NCBI RefSeq assembly: GCF_000425025.1
Contig: NZ_AUKZ01000005.1
Location: 62,001-126,000, forward strand
Direction of reading: 5' to 3'
Length of the DNA: 64,000 nucleotides
Source: Streptococcus castoreus DSM 17536
GTDB taxonomy: Bacteria; Bacillota; Bacilli; Lactobacillales; Streptococcaceae
This document shows positions 44,139-53,901 of the stretch, one piece after another. Both the position numbers and the translations under genes were made by a program. The notes below the pieces were generated by a model that worked only from the letters and a program-made list of their open reading frames with translations, was not told the origin of the DNA and ran no database searches. The first letter of the stretch is position 1. Each line of letters opens with the position of its first letter.

Positions 44139-44396
44139 GTGTAGAGTACTTCCTTTTATATATCATATTGTTATTTATGATGTCTTATCATAGTGCTTTT
44201 CCCGGGATAAAGGACTACAATAAAGACCATCTGATGTAACTTTATCAAAAGTTACCACTCTATTATATATAATTGCAATAGTTTTGTTATTATATTAGAA
44301 TTTTTTATCAGATGATTAATATTTTTTATAATGGTTTTTTAACCAGCATTTTTCAAATAATGCTATGATACCTGCTCATAAAACTCAAAAACAAGT
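44139..44396. other. A+T-rich upstream region of the secreted protein gene
   Basis: About 260 bases, very A+T rich, with several TATAAT-like boxes on the minus strand. It should contain the promoter of the secreted protein gene. I could not choose one promoter over the others. Confidence 0.4.
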
Positions 44397-44446
44397 AAAA
44401 AGGAAGAAACTCTTCCTGCTCACTGCTCAGTTCTTCCTTTTTTTAT
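44397..44446 (-). terminator. Terminator of the dehydrogenase operon
   Basis: AAAAAGGAAGAA and TTCTTCCTTTTT form a 12-bp stem around a 22-base loop that itself can pair. T-runs lie on both sides. It is about 20 bases after the E3 stop. Confidence 0.85.
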
Positions 44447-44464
44447 TTTCAGTAAAACTTGCTC

Positions 44465-46228
44465 TTAGTGACGTTTTGGAGGATTATGAATAGCTTCGCC
44501 AAGAACATCTGCAAAGGCTTCATACATCACTTCTGAGAAAGTTGGATGCCCATGGATTGACAATAATAATTCATCAACTGTTAATTCTGATTCCATAATG
44601 GTTGCAGCTTCGTTGATGATTTCAGCGGCTGCTGGACCAATGATATGAACCCCAAGAATTTCATGGTATTTGGCATCAGCAATAACTTTTACAAAACCAT
44701 GTGCTTCGTTTGAGGCAATCGCACGGCCATTACCAGTAAAGCTATTTTTACCGATCAGAACATCACCGTATTGTTCACGGGCTTGTTCTTCTGTTAAACC
44801 AACCATTGCCACTTCTGGGTGGGTGTAAACCGCAGCTGGTGTATACTTAAGATTGGCTTTACGAGTGGTATTACCATGCATGGCATTTTCTGCAGCTACT
44901 TCACCCATACGGTAAGCAGCGTGTGCAAGCATTTTAGTTCCGTTGACATCACCTGGTGCATAGATACCCGAAATAGAGGTTTCTTGATAGTCATTCACTT
45001 TAATACGATTGCGATCCATTTCAAGATTAAGATTTTCAAGACCATCCATTTGAGGCACACGTCCGATAGAAAGCAAAGCTTTTTCAGCGACAACTTCTTC
45101 ACCATTGTTCAATTTCAAGGTCAGTTGATTATTTGCTTCTATGATTTCAGACACACCAACTGATGTTTTGATCTTCATGCCTTTCTTAGAAAGGATCTTT
45201 TGCAATTCAAACGATACTTCTTTATCCATTGCAGGAATAATGCGGTCTGCCATTTCAATAACGGTCACATCAACACCGTATGATGCCCAAACAAGTCCAA
45301 GTTCGATACCAACGACACCGCCACCCATAACAGCAAGTGATTTGGGCATTTCACGAAGGTCCAGAATATCATCAGAGGTTAAAACGAGTTTAGAGTCAAT
45401 TCCTGGGATATTGATACGTGATACTTTAGAACCTGTTGCAAGAATGATGTTGCGACCTTTAATGGTTTGTGCCCCAATGGTTACAGTCTTGTCAGGGTTT
45501 ACTTGACCAAGACCATTAAAGATAGTGACTTTATTAGCTTTAAGAAGGCCTTGAACACCACCTGTTAAGGTTTTAACAACAGTGTTCTTAAAGTCAACTG
45601 TTTTGTCCATGTCAATCGTGTAGTTAGTTGATGCAAGATTGATCCCACGACCTGCTGCAATCTTAATACCATCAAGGATTTCAGCATTTTTTAGGTAAGT
45701 CTTCGTTGGGATACATCCTACGTTCAAGCAAGTCCCGCCAAATTCAGATTTCTCAACAATGGCAACTTTACCACCAAGTTGAGCACCACGAATAGCAGCA
45801 TAATAACCAGCAGGACCACCGCCAACAACGATAATATCATATTCATCGTCAGCAAGAGCCACTTTTGGTGACGATGAAGCAGCTTGAGCTGGTGCTTTTG
45901 GCACTTCAAGTCCAGCAGCTTCTAAATCTTCTGTTGTGCGAGCAACATTGATATCTGAAGAAGCTGGGCTAGAAACCTCAACAGATTCGCCTTCGGCACC
46001 AATATAACCGATAACTTCTGTTACAGGAACCGTTTCACCAGCTTGGCGCATAATTTTCAAAAGAACACCTGAGTCTTCTGCTTCAAGTTCCATATTGGTT
46101 TTATCTGACATGATTTCAAGAAGAATATCACCTTCACTGACAGTATCACCTTCTTGTTTTTTCCACTCGATGATTTCACCTTCTTGCATGTCAACACCGA
46201 GTTTCGGCATAATAATTTCAACAGCCAT
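44465..46228 (-). CDS. pdhD: Dihydrolipoamide dehydrogenase (E3) with N-terminal lipoyl domain
   Basis: 587 residues from MAVEIIMPK; the open frame extends 10 codons upstream without support. Residues 1-80 are a lipoyl domain (lipoyl Lys43 in EIMSDKTNMELE), then a linker, then the FAD enzyme: IIVVGGGPAGYYAAIRGAQ, the redox disulphide in GGTCLNVGCIPTK, MGGGVVGIELGL for NAD, APGDVNG, and HGHPTFSEV with the active-site His. It reoxidises lipoamide with NAD. Called acoL in S. pyogenes. No Shine-Dalgarno site is visible. It is the last gene of the cluster, after a 340-bp gap. Confidence 0.95.
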   Translation of the reverse strand: MAVEIIMPKLGVDMQEGEIIEWKKQEGDTVSEGDILLEIMSDKTNMELEAEDSGVLLKIMRQAGETVPVTEVIGYIGAEGESVEVSSPASSDINVARTTEDLEAAGLEVPKAPAQAASSSPKVALADDEYDIIVVGGGPAGYYAAIRGAQLGGKVAIVEKSEFGGTCLNVGCIPTKTYLKNAEILDGIKIAAGRGINLASTNYTIDMDKTVDFKNTVVKTLTGGVQGLLKANKVTIFNGLGQVNPDKTVTIGAQTIKGRNIILATGSKVSRINIPGIDSKLVLTSDDILDLREMPKSLAVMGGGVVGIELGLVWASYGVDVTVIEMADRIIPAMDKEVSFELQKILSKKGMKIKTSVGVSEIIEANNQLTLKLNNGEEVVAEKALLSIGRVPQMDGLENLNLEMDRNRIKVNDYQETSISGIYAPGDVNGTKMLAHAAYRMGEVAAENAMHGNTTRKANLKYTPAAVYTHPEVAMVGLTEEQAREQYGDVLIGKNSFTGNGRAIASNEAHGFVKVIADAKYHEILGVHIIGPAAAEIINEAATIMESELTVDELLLSIHGHPTFSEVMYEAFADVLGEAIHNPPKRH

Positions 46229-46570
46229 AATTATGATACAAAGAACGTCCAAATGCAACCGAATTTTGCGGTAAGTCAGAAATCTTTGATTTCGTTAACA
46301 CACCCAAGTCAGGACGACTGACTTTCCGAGACGAATCTTGAGGAAAGTTAAGACGTCTACAACGCTTCGATTATTTAACTTTTTCCACTTTATTCCGAGC
46401 ATTTAGTTCGTGTTTACATGTCACGAACTCGTTCTAAATCCTTTCTATTTTTTTGAGAAAAGAAGGATTATTAGTTTTCTTCTAATCACTTCTTTTGTCT
46501 TTGCGAGTGCTTTATTTTTTGTTCTAGCCCTTAAAAATCATCCAGATTTTTCAAGCTAATTCAATTTTTA
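46229..46570 (-). other. Structured gap between E2 and E3 genes
   Basis: 342 bases inside an otherwise tight-function operon, with no gene. On the minus strand three inverted repeats are visible: AGTTCGTG with CACGAACT (46406-46430), ACTTTCC with GGAAAGT (46321-46348) and GAAATC with GATTTC (46279-46293). It may be an intergenic repeat element, an RNA processing site or an untranslated regulatory region. Confidence 0.5.
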
Positions 46571-47983
46571 TCAGATCAATAATTCAAATGGATTTTCCAT
46601 TAATTTCTTAAGGTCTACCATGAATTTTGCCCCATTCATACCATCTACCAAGCGATGATCAATGGTTAGACACATTGCCATAATTGGACGCACTACAATC
46701 TGACCATCAACAACTGTTGGAGTCGGAATCGTTGCACCAACGCCTAGAATAGCAGAGTTTGGTTGGTTGATGATTGGATTAAATGTCTTTGTGCCAAACA
46801 TTCCCAAGTTTGTGATTGAAAAGGTTGAGCCAGACATTTCTGCTGCTTTCAGCTTGCCAGATTGAGCCTTTTTGATCACATCTTTAGAAGCAAGGACAAA
46901 ATCTGACAAACTCATTTTGTCTGCTCCATGAACAACCGGCACAATAAGACCATCATCAAGTCCAACTGCAATACCAAGGTTAACAAAACGATGAAGTTCA
47001 ATATCGTTAGCATCATTAATGAGAGAAGCATTCATGTACTCGTGCTCTGGTTTCATTAATGTCTTGACAACTGCCATACCAATTAGGTCGGTAAAACTGA
47101 CTTTAAGACCTGTTTTCGCCATGATTGGATCGATTAACTTTTTACGAAGTGCAATCATTTCTGTCATGTCAATATCGTAGTTAAGCGTAAATGTAGGCGC
47201 AGTAAGGTAGGAGTTAGTCATACCTTTAGAAATAGCCTTACGCATAGCTGACATTGGCTTGTGTTCAACGCCTTCTGGAAGATTAACCACTTTTTCTTCT
47301 TTAGTTGCTGCTAGGGCTTTTGGTTCAGCTGGTTTAGTAGCTTCGAGGACTGCTACAATATCTTCTTTCATAACTTTACCATTAAATCCTGTTCCTGAAA
47401 TGGTCGCCAAGTCAATCCCCTTGTCAATAGCCATTTTGTAAGCAAGTGGTGATGCTTTTGGTTGCGCTTCTTTAAAGTTCTCAACATCTTCTTTATGGAC
47501 ACGACCTTTTGGTCCTGTTCCTGGAACTTGAGTAAAGTCAATGCCCATTTCTCTAGCTACTTTACGAGCGGCTGGAGTGGCACGAACTTTACCATCTGTC
47601 CCTTGAGGAATAGTTGTCGTTGCTATCTGAGGAACTAGCATAGCAACATCTTCTTTAGAAGCAACTGCTGATCCAGCATTCGTTGAAGTAGGAACTGGAG
47701 TTTCTGTGGTTTTTTCGCTTGATGCGATTGTATCGACTGATTCACCTTCAACACCAATATAACCGATAATCTCAGTTACAGGTACCGTGTCACCAGCTGG
47801 GCGGACAATTTTCAATAAGATACCTGAATCTTCTGCTTCAAGTTCCATATTCGTTTTGTCTGACATGATTTCAAGGAGAATGTCACCTTCATTGACAGTA
47901 TCACCTTCTTGTTTTTTCCACTCGATGATTTCACCCTCTTGCATGTCAACGCCGAGCTTTGGCATAATAATTTCAAATGCCAT
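46571..47983 (-). CDS. pdhC: Dihydrolipoamide acetyltransferase (E2)
   Basis: 470 residues. Residues 1-80 are a lipoyl domain (Lys43 in EIMSDKTNMELE). Two peripheral subunit-binding domains follow: ATPAARKVAREMGIDF with GPKGRVHKEDV, and ASPLAYKMAIDKGIDL with GFNGKVMKEDI. The catalytic domain runs from about residue 240 to the end, with the CoA-acyl transfer motif TIDHRLVDGMNG. It forms the core of the complex. AAAGGA precedes the ATG. Called acoC in S. pyogenes. Confidence 0.95.
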   Translation of the reverse strand: MAFEIIMPKLGVDMQEGEIIEWKKQEGDTVNEGDILLEIMSDKTNMELEAEDSGILLKIVRPAGDTVPVTEIIGYIGVEGESVDTIASSEKTTETPVPTSTNAGSAVASKEDVAMLVPQIATTTIPQGTDGKVRATPAARKVAREMGIDFTQVPGTGPKGRVHKEDVENFKEAQPKASPLAYKMAIDKGIDLATISGTGFNGKVMKEDIVAVLEATKPAEPKALAATKEEKVVNLPEGVEHKPMSAMRKAISKGMTNSYLTAPTFTLNYDIDMTEMIALRKKLIDPIMAKTGLKVSFTDLIGMAVVKTLMKPEHEYMNASLINDANDIELHRFVNLGIAVGLDDGLIVPVVHGADKMSLSDFVLASKDVIKKAQSGKLKAAEMSGSTFSITNLGMFGTKTFNPIINQPNSAILGVGATIPTPTVVDGQIVVRPIMAMCLTIDHRLVDGMNGAKFMVDLKKLMENPFELLI

Positions 47984-48050
47984 TTCTACATCCTTTCACA
48001 ATTTATAAGCGTCATTGATAACTTTTCGCTTTACATTATAGACTTGTCAC

Positions 48051-49049
48051 CTAATTCCCTTTGTTGACCATTTTTACAATAGCTGCCTTGATTTTTTCAA
48101 CATCTGGCAAGATAGCTTGCTCAAGAACACGCGCATAAGGTACCGGAACATCCTCGCTTGCCAGACGAACAATAGGATGATCAAGGTAATCAAAAGCTTC
48201 ACTTTCAGTAATCATGGTTGCAATTTCACCAATGAATCCACCTGTTTTGTAAGCATCATTAACAAGCATCAACTTACCTGTTTTCTTAACAGATTCAATG
48301 ATCAATTCTTTATCAAGTGGAATGAGGGTACGTGGGTCAACGACTTCAACGTTAATACCATCTACCGCCACTTCTTCAGCCGCTTGAAGAACACGTTCCA
48401 ACATACGACCATATGACACGATTGTCAAATCAGTTCCTTCACGTTTGATATCACCTTTGCCAAGTGGAATATAGAAATCAGGGTCTTGATTAACTTCTTC
48501 TTTTTTACCATAAAGAGCTTTGGGCTCCATGAAAAGAACAATGTTGTTGTCACGAATAGCTGATTTTAATAATCCTTTAGCATCGTTTGCATTACCTGGA
48601 GCAACAACCTTAATCCCTGGAATATGGGTCAACCACGCTTCAAGAGATTGTGAGTGTTGGGCAGCAGAACCAATACCTGAACCGGATGCCACGCGGAAAG
48701 TAACTGGTGTGATTAAGCCACCACCAAACATATAATTGTTTTTAGCACCATTATTAACAATAGCATCCATCATGATAGTAAGGAAATCCATGAAAGTAAC
48801 ATCAACGATTGGACGAAGCCCTGTAATGGCAGCACCAATGGCAGCACCAGAGATAGCAGCTTCTGAAATTGGTGTGTCTTTAACACGTTTGGCACCAAAT
48901 TCTTCAATCATTCCAACAGAGGTCCCAAAATCACCCCCATAAACACCAACATCTTCTCCCATAAGGAAAATGTTTTCATCCTTGCGCATTTCCTCAGTCA
49001 TGGCAAGGTTGACTGCTTCGCGCAGAGCCATTAATTTTGTTTCTGACAT
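48051..49049 (-). CDS. pdhB: Pyruvate/acetoin dehydrogenase E1 beta subunit
   Basis: 332 residues, transketolase pyrimidine-binding and C-terminal domains. Visible: LMGEDVGVYGGDFGTS with the Glu that activates TPP, GSGIGSAAQHSQSLEAWLTH, and PDVEKIKAAIVKM at the end. Together with the alpha subunit it decarboxylates the 2-oxo acid and acetylates lipoyl groups. No clear Shine-Dalgarno site is seen. A 321-bp gap separates it from the E1 alpha gene upstream. Called acoB in S. pyogenes. Confidence 0.95.
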   Translation of the reverse strand: MSETKLMALREAVNLAMTEEMRKDENIFLMGEDVGVYGGDFGTSVGMIEEFGAKRVKDTPISEAAISGAAIGAAITGLRPIVDVTFMDFLTIMMDAIVNNGAKNNYMFGGGLITPVTFRVASGSGIGSAAQHSQSLEAWLTHIPGIKVVAPGNANDAKGLLKSAIRDNNIVLFMEPKALYGKKEEVNQDPDFYIPLGKGDIKREGTDLTIVSYGRMLERVLQAAEEVAVDGINVEVVDPRTLIPLDKELIIESVKKTGKLMLVNDAYKTGGFIGEIATMITESEAFDYLDHPIVRLASEDVPVPYARVLEQAILPDVEKIKAAIVKMVNKGN

Positions 49050-49370
49050 AATCTAAGATACCAAGCCCGTAAGAGCCACTACAAAATAGAAAGGCGCAGA
49101 TACTAGCACTTAAAAAACTTACCTTTTTGTATGGTCTTATCGGTCAGATTCAATGACATTTCGCCATGAACCTGTTCCTTTCTTTATATAAATCGTTATA
49201 AAATCAAATCTAAGCCTGAAAAGTTTTTAAAATTATAATCCCAACTCTTCATGATAAAAGTTCCAGTGGCAAAGATAAATTGTCTTGAAAGTCGATATTT
49301 TCCTATTCACATTTATACTTTCAAGGTTGATTGTTAACCGTCTGTTGTCAATGCCTCATCCCCTTGTCAC
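49050..49370 (-). other. Gap between E1 alpha and E1 beta genes
   Basis: 321 bases in the middle of the operon. On the minus strand AAAGGA followed by ATGGCGAAATGTCATTGA could encode a five-residue peptide (MAKCH), but this is weak. No strong hairpin or known RNA element was recognised. Confidence 0.35.
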
Positions 49371-50339
49371 TTAATCAACCCAAACATCTTCAAAAGCGAC
49401 TGAAAGTTCCGGATCTGGACTGTTTTGTGCAAATTCATAGGCATCGTCAACTTCTTTTTTGACTTGTGCTTGAATAGCATCCAATTCGTCATCAGTAGCA
49501 ATGCCTTCACTTGTAAGATAAGTGCGATACTTGAGCATTGGATCTTTTTCTTTCCATTCATTAACTTCTTCTTTAGTACGGTATTTGCCAGCATCTGCCG
49601 TTGAGTGACCAAACCAGCGGTATGATTCTACCTCAACGATAGCTGGACCGTTTCCACCACGAACGTGTTCAACAGCTTTGCCCATTGTTTCATAAACAGC
49701 CATCACATCATTTCCATCCTCACAATAAAAACCAGGAATGCCATAAGCTTCTGCACGAGTGTACAAATGAGGGGTGTTTGTCGCATTGTTAATGCTCATT
49801 GAGATGCCATAACGGTTATTGATGATAAAGAAAATAACAGGAAGTTTCCATGTTGCCGCCATGTTTACTGACTCATGGAACGACCCTTCATTAGTAGCAC
49901 CATCACCTGAAAAAGCAACTGCAATATTATTAGTTCCTTTGTATTGTTGTGTTAGAGCAGCACCTACTGCAAGTGCATAACCACCACCAACAATACCATT
50001 CGTGCCATAATTTCCTTTTTCAAAATCAGCCAAGTGCATAGAACCACCACGTCCTTTAGAAACACCAGTTGCTTTACCTGCAAGCTCCGCCATCATTTTG
50101 TTAAGATCCATATCTTTAGCAATTGATTGACCATGACCACGGTGGTTTGAGAAAATAATATCATCATAAGTTAAGTGAGCTACTGCACCAACGTTAGCTG
50201 CTTCTTCACCAACAGAAAAATGGGTCATCCCTTGTACAAATCCACGACGGACAAGTTTATTAATACGTGAATCAAATTCACGAATACGTTCCATTTTTAG
50301 GAACATATCCAAATGTTGTTCTTTAGAAACTGTTACCAT
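49371..50339 (-). CDS. pdhA: Pyruvate/acetoin dehydrogenase E1 alpha subunit
   Basis: 322 residues from MVTVSKEQ; GGAGG lies 5 bases before this ATG, while the open frame starts 4 codons earlier. The TPP motif begins AFSGDGATNEGSFHESVNMA and ends in INNRYG (about residues 160-190). HFSVGEEAANVGAVAHL and SNHRGHGQSIAKDMD form the substrate side. First gene of the four-gene cluster. Called acoA in S. pyogenes. In a streptococcus with lplA adjacent, pyruvate is the likeliest substrate, but acetoin cannot be excluded from sequence alone. Confidence 0.93.
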   Translation of the reverse strand: MVTVSKEQHLDMFLKMERIREFDSRINKLVRRGFVQGMTHFSVGEEAANVGAVAHLTYDDIIFSNHRGHGQSIAKDMDLNKMMAELAGKATGVSKGRGGSMHLADFEKGNYGTNGIVGGGYALAVGAALTQQYKGTNNIAVAFSGDGATNEGSFHESVNMAATWKLPVIFFIINNRYGISMSINNATNTPHLYTRAEAYGIPGFYCEDGNDVMAVYETMGKAVEHVRGGNGPAIVEVESYRWFGHSTADAGKYRTKEEVNEWKEKDPMLKYRTYLTSEGIATDDELDAIQAQVKKEVDDAYEFAQNSPDPELSVAFEDVWVD

Positions 50340-50370
50340 TTTGACCTCCATATTATCATATTACTTCCCT

Positions 50371-50418
50371 ATCATAAAACTTTTATTCACAATTTGCAAA
50401 TAATTAAACCGCTTTCTA
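50371..50418 (-). promoter_or_regulatory. Promoter of the dehydrogenase operon with cre-like box
   Basis: On the minus strand TTGCAA (50394-50399) and TATGAT (50371-50376) are 17 bases apart, and the pdhA ribosome site follows. TAGAAAGCGGTTTA (50405-50418), just upstream of -35, resembles a CcpA cre box with two mismatches. The promoter is fairly clear; CcpA control is a guess. Confidence 0.5.
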
Positions 50419-50626
50419 CCTTATCTTATTAAGCTTCAACAAAGATTTATAGTTTGTGAAATCACAAACACATCTGTACTAGTGAAATTTAAAATATTAT
50501 ATAACAGTTTGTCCTAAAAATACTTTTTAATAGCCAAAAGCTAACCTTCTTTACTACCTATTCTTTATTCTAAAACTACCAAATAAGCCTTGGAAAGATC
50601 TATCCAAGACTTATTTAGCAGTTAAA

Positions 50627-52531
50627 TTATTCTAATTGTTCAGCGATTTCTTCCCATTCTTCCATCAGAGTTTCTTGCTCTTGGTAAAGCTGATCCAGTT
50701 CTTTTTGCCAGATGATTAATTGTTCGGTATCGTTTGAAGCAAGCATTTCCCCCTGAAGATCAGCCATACGCTCTTCAATACTTTCCAATCTTGTTTCAAT
50801 TTCCTCGTATCTCCGAGTGAGACGGCGACGTTCTTTTTGGCTAGCCTTCTGAAGTTGGTAGTCATTGGTAAGGGTTTCTATCCTTTCTATCGGCTCCTCT
50901 GTTGCTGCTAAACGCGCTAATTCTTCTAGCTCTGCCTTTTTCTCAAGGAAATAATCATAGTCACCTAAGTAAAGGGTTGAGCCATTTTCAGTCATTTCCA
51001 AAACTTTTGTTGCTAGACGGTTGATAAAATACCGATCATGACTAACAAATAACAAGGTGCCATCAAAATCAATTAAGGCATTTTCTAAAACTTCTTTACT
51101 GTCAATATCTAAGTGATTGGTTGGTTCATCCAAAATAAGGAAATTATTGTTTTCCATAGATAATTTTGCAAGAAGCAAACGCGCTTTTTCACCACCTGAT
51201 AACATGGCAACAGATTTTTTGACATCATCTCCTGAAAAGAGAAAGGCACCAAGACGATTCCTAATTTCCACTTCCGGAGTGGTTGAAAAATCGTGCCATA
51301 ATTCTTCAAGAACTGAATTACTTGGGGTCAAATAAGACTGGGTTTGGTCATAATAGCCTGTTTCAACATTAGCGCCGTACTTGATTTGTCCCTTGATAAA
51401 TGGAATCTGTCCAATGACAGATTTAATTAAAGTTGATTTTCCAACACCATTTGGACCAACGATAGCAATGGCATCCAATTTGTTTATTTCTAAGCTAATA
51501 GGCTCTGATAGAACGTGCTGATCATAACCAATAGCTGCATCTTCAATTCTTAATACGACATTTCCTGACGGTTTGTCAGCCTGAAAGGTCATGTTTGCTG
51601 ATTTTTGTCTGATAGTTGGTTTGTCCAGACGTTCTATCTTTTCTAATTGCTTGCGCCTAGCCTGAGCTCGTTTGGTTGTTGACGCCCTAACAATATTTTT
51701 TTGAACAAAATCTTCTAACTTGGCAATTTCTTTTTGCTGTTTGTCGAAATGCTTTTCTTCAGTGGTTAATTTTTCCGCCTTTAATGCCATAAAGCGTGAA
51801 TAATTTCCAACGTATCGGTCTAAACGGTTTTGAGTAAGATCCAGAGTAACGGTTGCTACCTTATCCAAAAAATAGCGGTCATGACTGACGACAATAAGTG
51901 CCCCTTGATAATTCGCCAAATAGTTTTCTAACCAAGCGATTGTCTCAATATCCAAATGATTGGTCGGCTCATCTAGTACCAACAGTTCAGGTTTTTCCAA
52001 TAGCATTTTTGCCAAGGCAAGACGGGTATTTTGTCCCCCTGACAGCTCTGCAATGGTCATTTCCCACATACTCTCATCAAACTTAAAACCATTTAAAATT
52101 GCCTTAATATCTGATTCATACGTGAAGCCATTACGCCGCCGAAAACTTTCAGTCAACCGATCATAATCTGACATCAAACATGATAGTTCTTCACCAGACA
52201 CTCTTGCCATCTCCATCTCCATATGCCGAAGACGCTTCTCATCCTGTCGTAATTCCTCAAAAACTTTAAGCATCTCGTCATAAATCGTCTTATCTGATTC
52301 AAAACGGCTATTTTGTGCTAAATAAGATAAGGTTAAGTCTTTTTTAGTATTAACTTCCCCACTGGTTGGGGTCTCTTCTCCAACCAGAATTTTAAGCAAG
52401 GTTGATTTGCCTACCCCATTAGGACCAACCAAGGCAATCCGATCACGTTCATCAACCTGCAACGATATGTTTTGAAAAAGAACATCTCCTGAAAATGAGC
52501 GTTCTAACTTGTTTCCTTGTAAAATAATCAT
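50627..52531 (-). CDS. ABC-F family ATPase
   Basis: 634 residues with two ABC domains and no membrane segment. Walker A is GPNGVGKSTLLK and GPNGVGKSTLIK; signatures are LSGGQNTRLALAKML and LSGGEKARLLLAKLS; Walker B is LLVLDEPTNHLDI and FLILDEPTNHLDI. A linker with many charged residues joins them (about residues 235-300) and a C-terminal coiled coil of about 80 residues follows, as in the YdiF/Uup type. ABC-F proteins act on the ribosome. Whether this one protects against antibiotics or aids translation cannot be told. Confidence 0.93.
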   Translation of the reverse strand: MIILQGNKLERSFSGDVLFQNISLQVDERDRIALVGPNGVGKSTLLKILVGEETPTSGEVNTKKDLTLSYLAQNSRFESDKTIYDEMLKVFEELRQDEKRLRHMEMEMARVSGEELSCLMSDYDRLTESFRRRNGFTYESDIKAILNGFKFDESMWEMTIAELSGGQNTRLALAKMLLEKPELLVLDEPTNHLDIETIAWLENYLANYQGALIVVSHDRYFLDKVATVTLDLTQNRLDRYVGNYSRFMALKAEKLTTEEKHFDKQQKEIAKLEDFVQKNIVRASTTKRAQARRKQLEKIERLDKPTIRQKSANMTFQADKPSGNVVLRIEDAAIGYDQHVLSEPISLEINKLDAIAIVGPNGVGKSTLIKSVIGQIPFIKGQIKYGANVETGYYDQTQSYLTPSNSVLEELWHDFSTTPEVEIRNRLGAFLFSGDDVKKSVAMLSGGEKARLLLAKLSMENNNFLILDEPTNHLDIDSKEVLENALIDFDGTLLFVSHDRYFINRLATKVLEMTENGSTLYLGDYDYFLEKKAELEELARLAATEEPIERIETLTNDYQLQKASQKERRRLTRRYEEIETRLESIEERMADLQGEMLASNDTEQLIIWQKELDQLYQEQETLMEEWEEIAEQLE

Positions 52532-52650
52532 AATTTTATTGTAGCAAAAAAATGCCCTTTTGAGGACATTTTCAACTTGATTTCGAAAAGAAATCCATCT
52601 CAGCTTTCCATTAATCTGATTTGCTTATCAGTAAGAGGAAAACGCTTTGT

Positions 52651-52905
52651 TTAGTGTGTCTTTTTTTCTTGAGGGGCTTGAGTAGAAGGTTGTTGTGTTA
52701 AGGTATCAACAATTTGTACAACTTGTTCTGTCACAGTCGAAATCTTGTTGGCCAAAATGGAGTTGCTATGATTAGAATAATAAATCAAGCCAAAAACAAC
52801 GATGACTACTAATAAAATTGTCTGCAGAACGCTTTTAATTAACTGCCACAACAAACGTAACACTTGCTTAGGCAACCACAAAATAAGAGACATTATTTTT
52901 TTCAT
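52651..52905 (-). CDS. Small single-pass membrane protein of unknown function
   Basis: 84 residues from MKKIMSLI, preceded by AGGATC; a longer frame starting at 52926 would take in the Shine-Dalgarno site. A short amphipathic stretch, one long hydrophobic segment (LLVVIVVFGLIYY, about residues 28-45) and a polar tail rich in Gln, Thr and Pro are visible. It lies 8-28 bp downstream of estA and is probably cotranscribed. I recognise no family. Confidence 0.65.
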   Translation of the reverse strand: MKKIMSLILWLPKQVLRLLWQLIKSVLQTILLVVIVVFGLIYYSNHSNSILANKISTVTEQVVQIVDTLTQQPSTQAPQEKKTH

Positions 52906-52933
52906 TGCTGATCCTATTTGTCTCAAATGATCT

Positions 52934-53719
52934 CTAAGACAGCCTTTCTTCTTTTTGATAATGAACCGGTAGCCAATCCAATAACACTTCTAGTTGCCTG
53001 TTCCAATAATACCACTCATGATCACCATGGTCTTTCCGGTAGTCCACCTCAAGTCCTTGAGCTCTAAAATCTGAAATAGCTTTTTCATTGGCTTCAAAAA
53101 GAAAATCCTCGTAGCCACACCAAGCATAATATTTTGTCTTACCGTCGCTTTCTGCCACCATATTTTTAAGGTAATGCTTATCAAGGTTGGGGTCATCAAA
53201 CTGACCAAAGACTCCTTGCCAATATGCTGGCTGACCCAATTTCCTCTCAAGCAAGGTCTCTGGTGAAAAATCCAAGGCTCCCGAAAAAGAGGCAGCATAA
53301 GAAAACCTGTTACTTTTTAGTGCCCATTTGAAAGCACCGTAACCTCCCATTGATAAACCTGCAACAAAGGTTTTTTCACGCTTTTGACTCATATTTGGAA
53401 AAAAAGAAGCTAGTATCTGAGGTAATTCCTCCGCTAAAGCTTGGTAATAATTGAGTCCATAAGCCGTATCAGTGTACCATCCCAAATCCGTTGATGGCAT
53501 AACCACTATTAGATTCGTGTGACGAAGCAACCGTTCAATATCTGTCCGCTTTTGCCATGAATTTTCATTGCCCCCCATTCCATGCAAAAGGTATAATACG
53601 GGAATATCCTTGTCCCCTTGATCTTCCTGTGAAATCTCAGACTGGTCTGGATAAATCACATTTACCCCACGTTCCATAGCTAACACTTGGGAATGGTACT
53701 CAATATGGATACTTGCCAT
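52934..53719 (-). CDS. estA: Esterase of the EstA (tributyrin esterase) family
   Basis: 261 residues, alpha/beta hydrolase of the EstA/esterase D group. The nucleophile Ser lies in [16 protein letters not shown] (about residue 120-125), [13 protein letters not shown] is the oxyanion-loop region, and [11 protein letters not shown] carries the catalytic His near the C-terminus. There is no signal peptide. Related streptococcal enzymes cleave short-chain acyl esters, including from sugars. It is followed by a small membrane protein gene. Confidence 0.9.
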   Translation of the reverse strand: MASIHIEYHSQVLAMERGVNVIYPDQSEISQEDQGDKDIPVLYLLHGMGGNENSWQKRTDIERLLRHTNLIVVMPSTDLGWYTDTAYGLNYYQALAEELPQILASFFPNMSQKREKTFVAGLSMGGYGAFKWALKSNRFSYAASFSGALDFSPETLLERKLGQPAYWQGVFGQFDDPNLDKHYLKNMVAESDGKTKYYAWCGYEDFLFEANEKAISDFRAQGLEVDYRKDHGDHEWYYWNRQLEVLLDWLPVHYQKEERLS

Positions 53720-53861
53720 TGTTTACTCTCCTTCATCCATTCACATGAATTTTGCAAGGGAAAAGAAATATTATTCTCGTCAAATCCCAAAGATAAGTCT
53801 CATCTCAGATTTTTTAACCCATGTCTAAATGAGTCATTAAGAAACCAAATTTCTCATCAAT

Positions 53862-53899
53862 CAAAGAAGGTAGGCAATGTTGCTTACCTCTCTTCTTTA
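53862..53899 (-). terminator. Terminator of rnjB
   Basis: On the minus strand GGTAAGCAA and TTGCCTACC form the core with AAGAAG / CTTCTT flanks and a bulge, followed by TGATT. It starts 3 bases after the stop. Confidence 0.75.
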
Positions 53900-53901
53900 A
53901 C

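Noticed and set aside
46229-46258. Ten-residue N-terminal extension of E3
   Set aside because: The hydrophobic extra residues are not part of the lipoyl domain; MAVEIIMPK aligns with the E2 start MAFEIIMPK.
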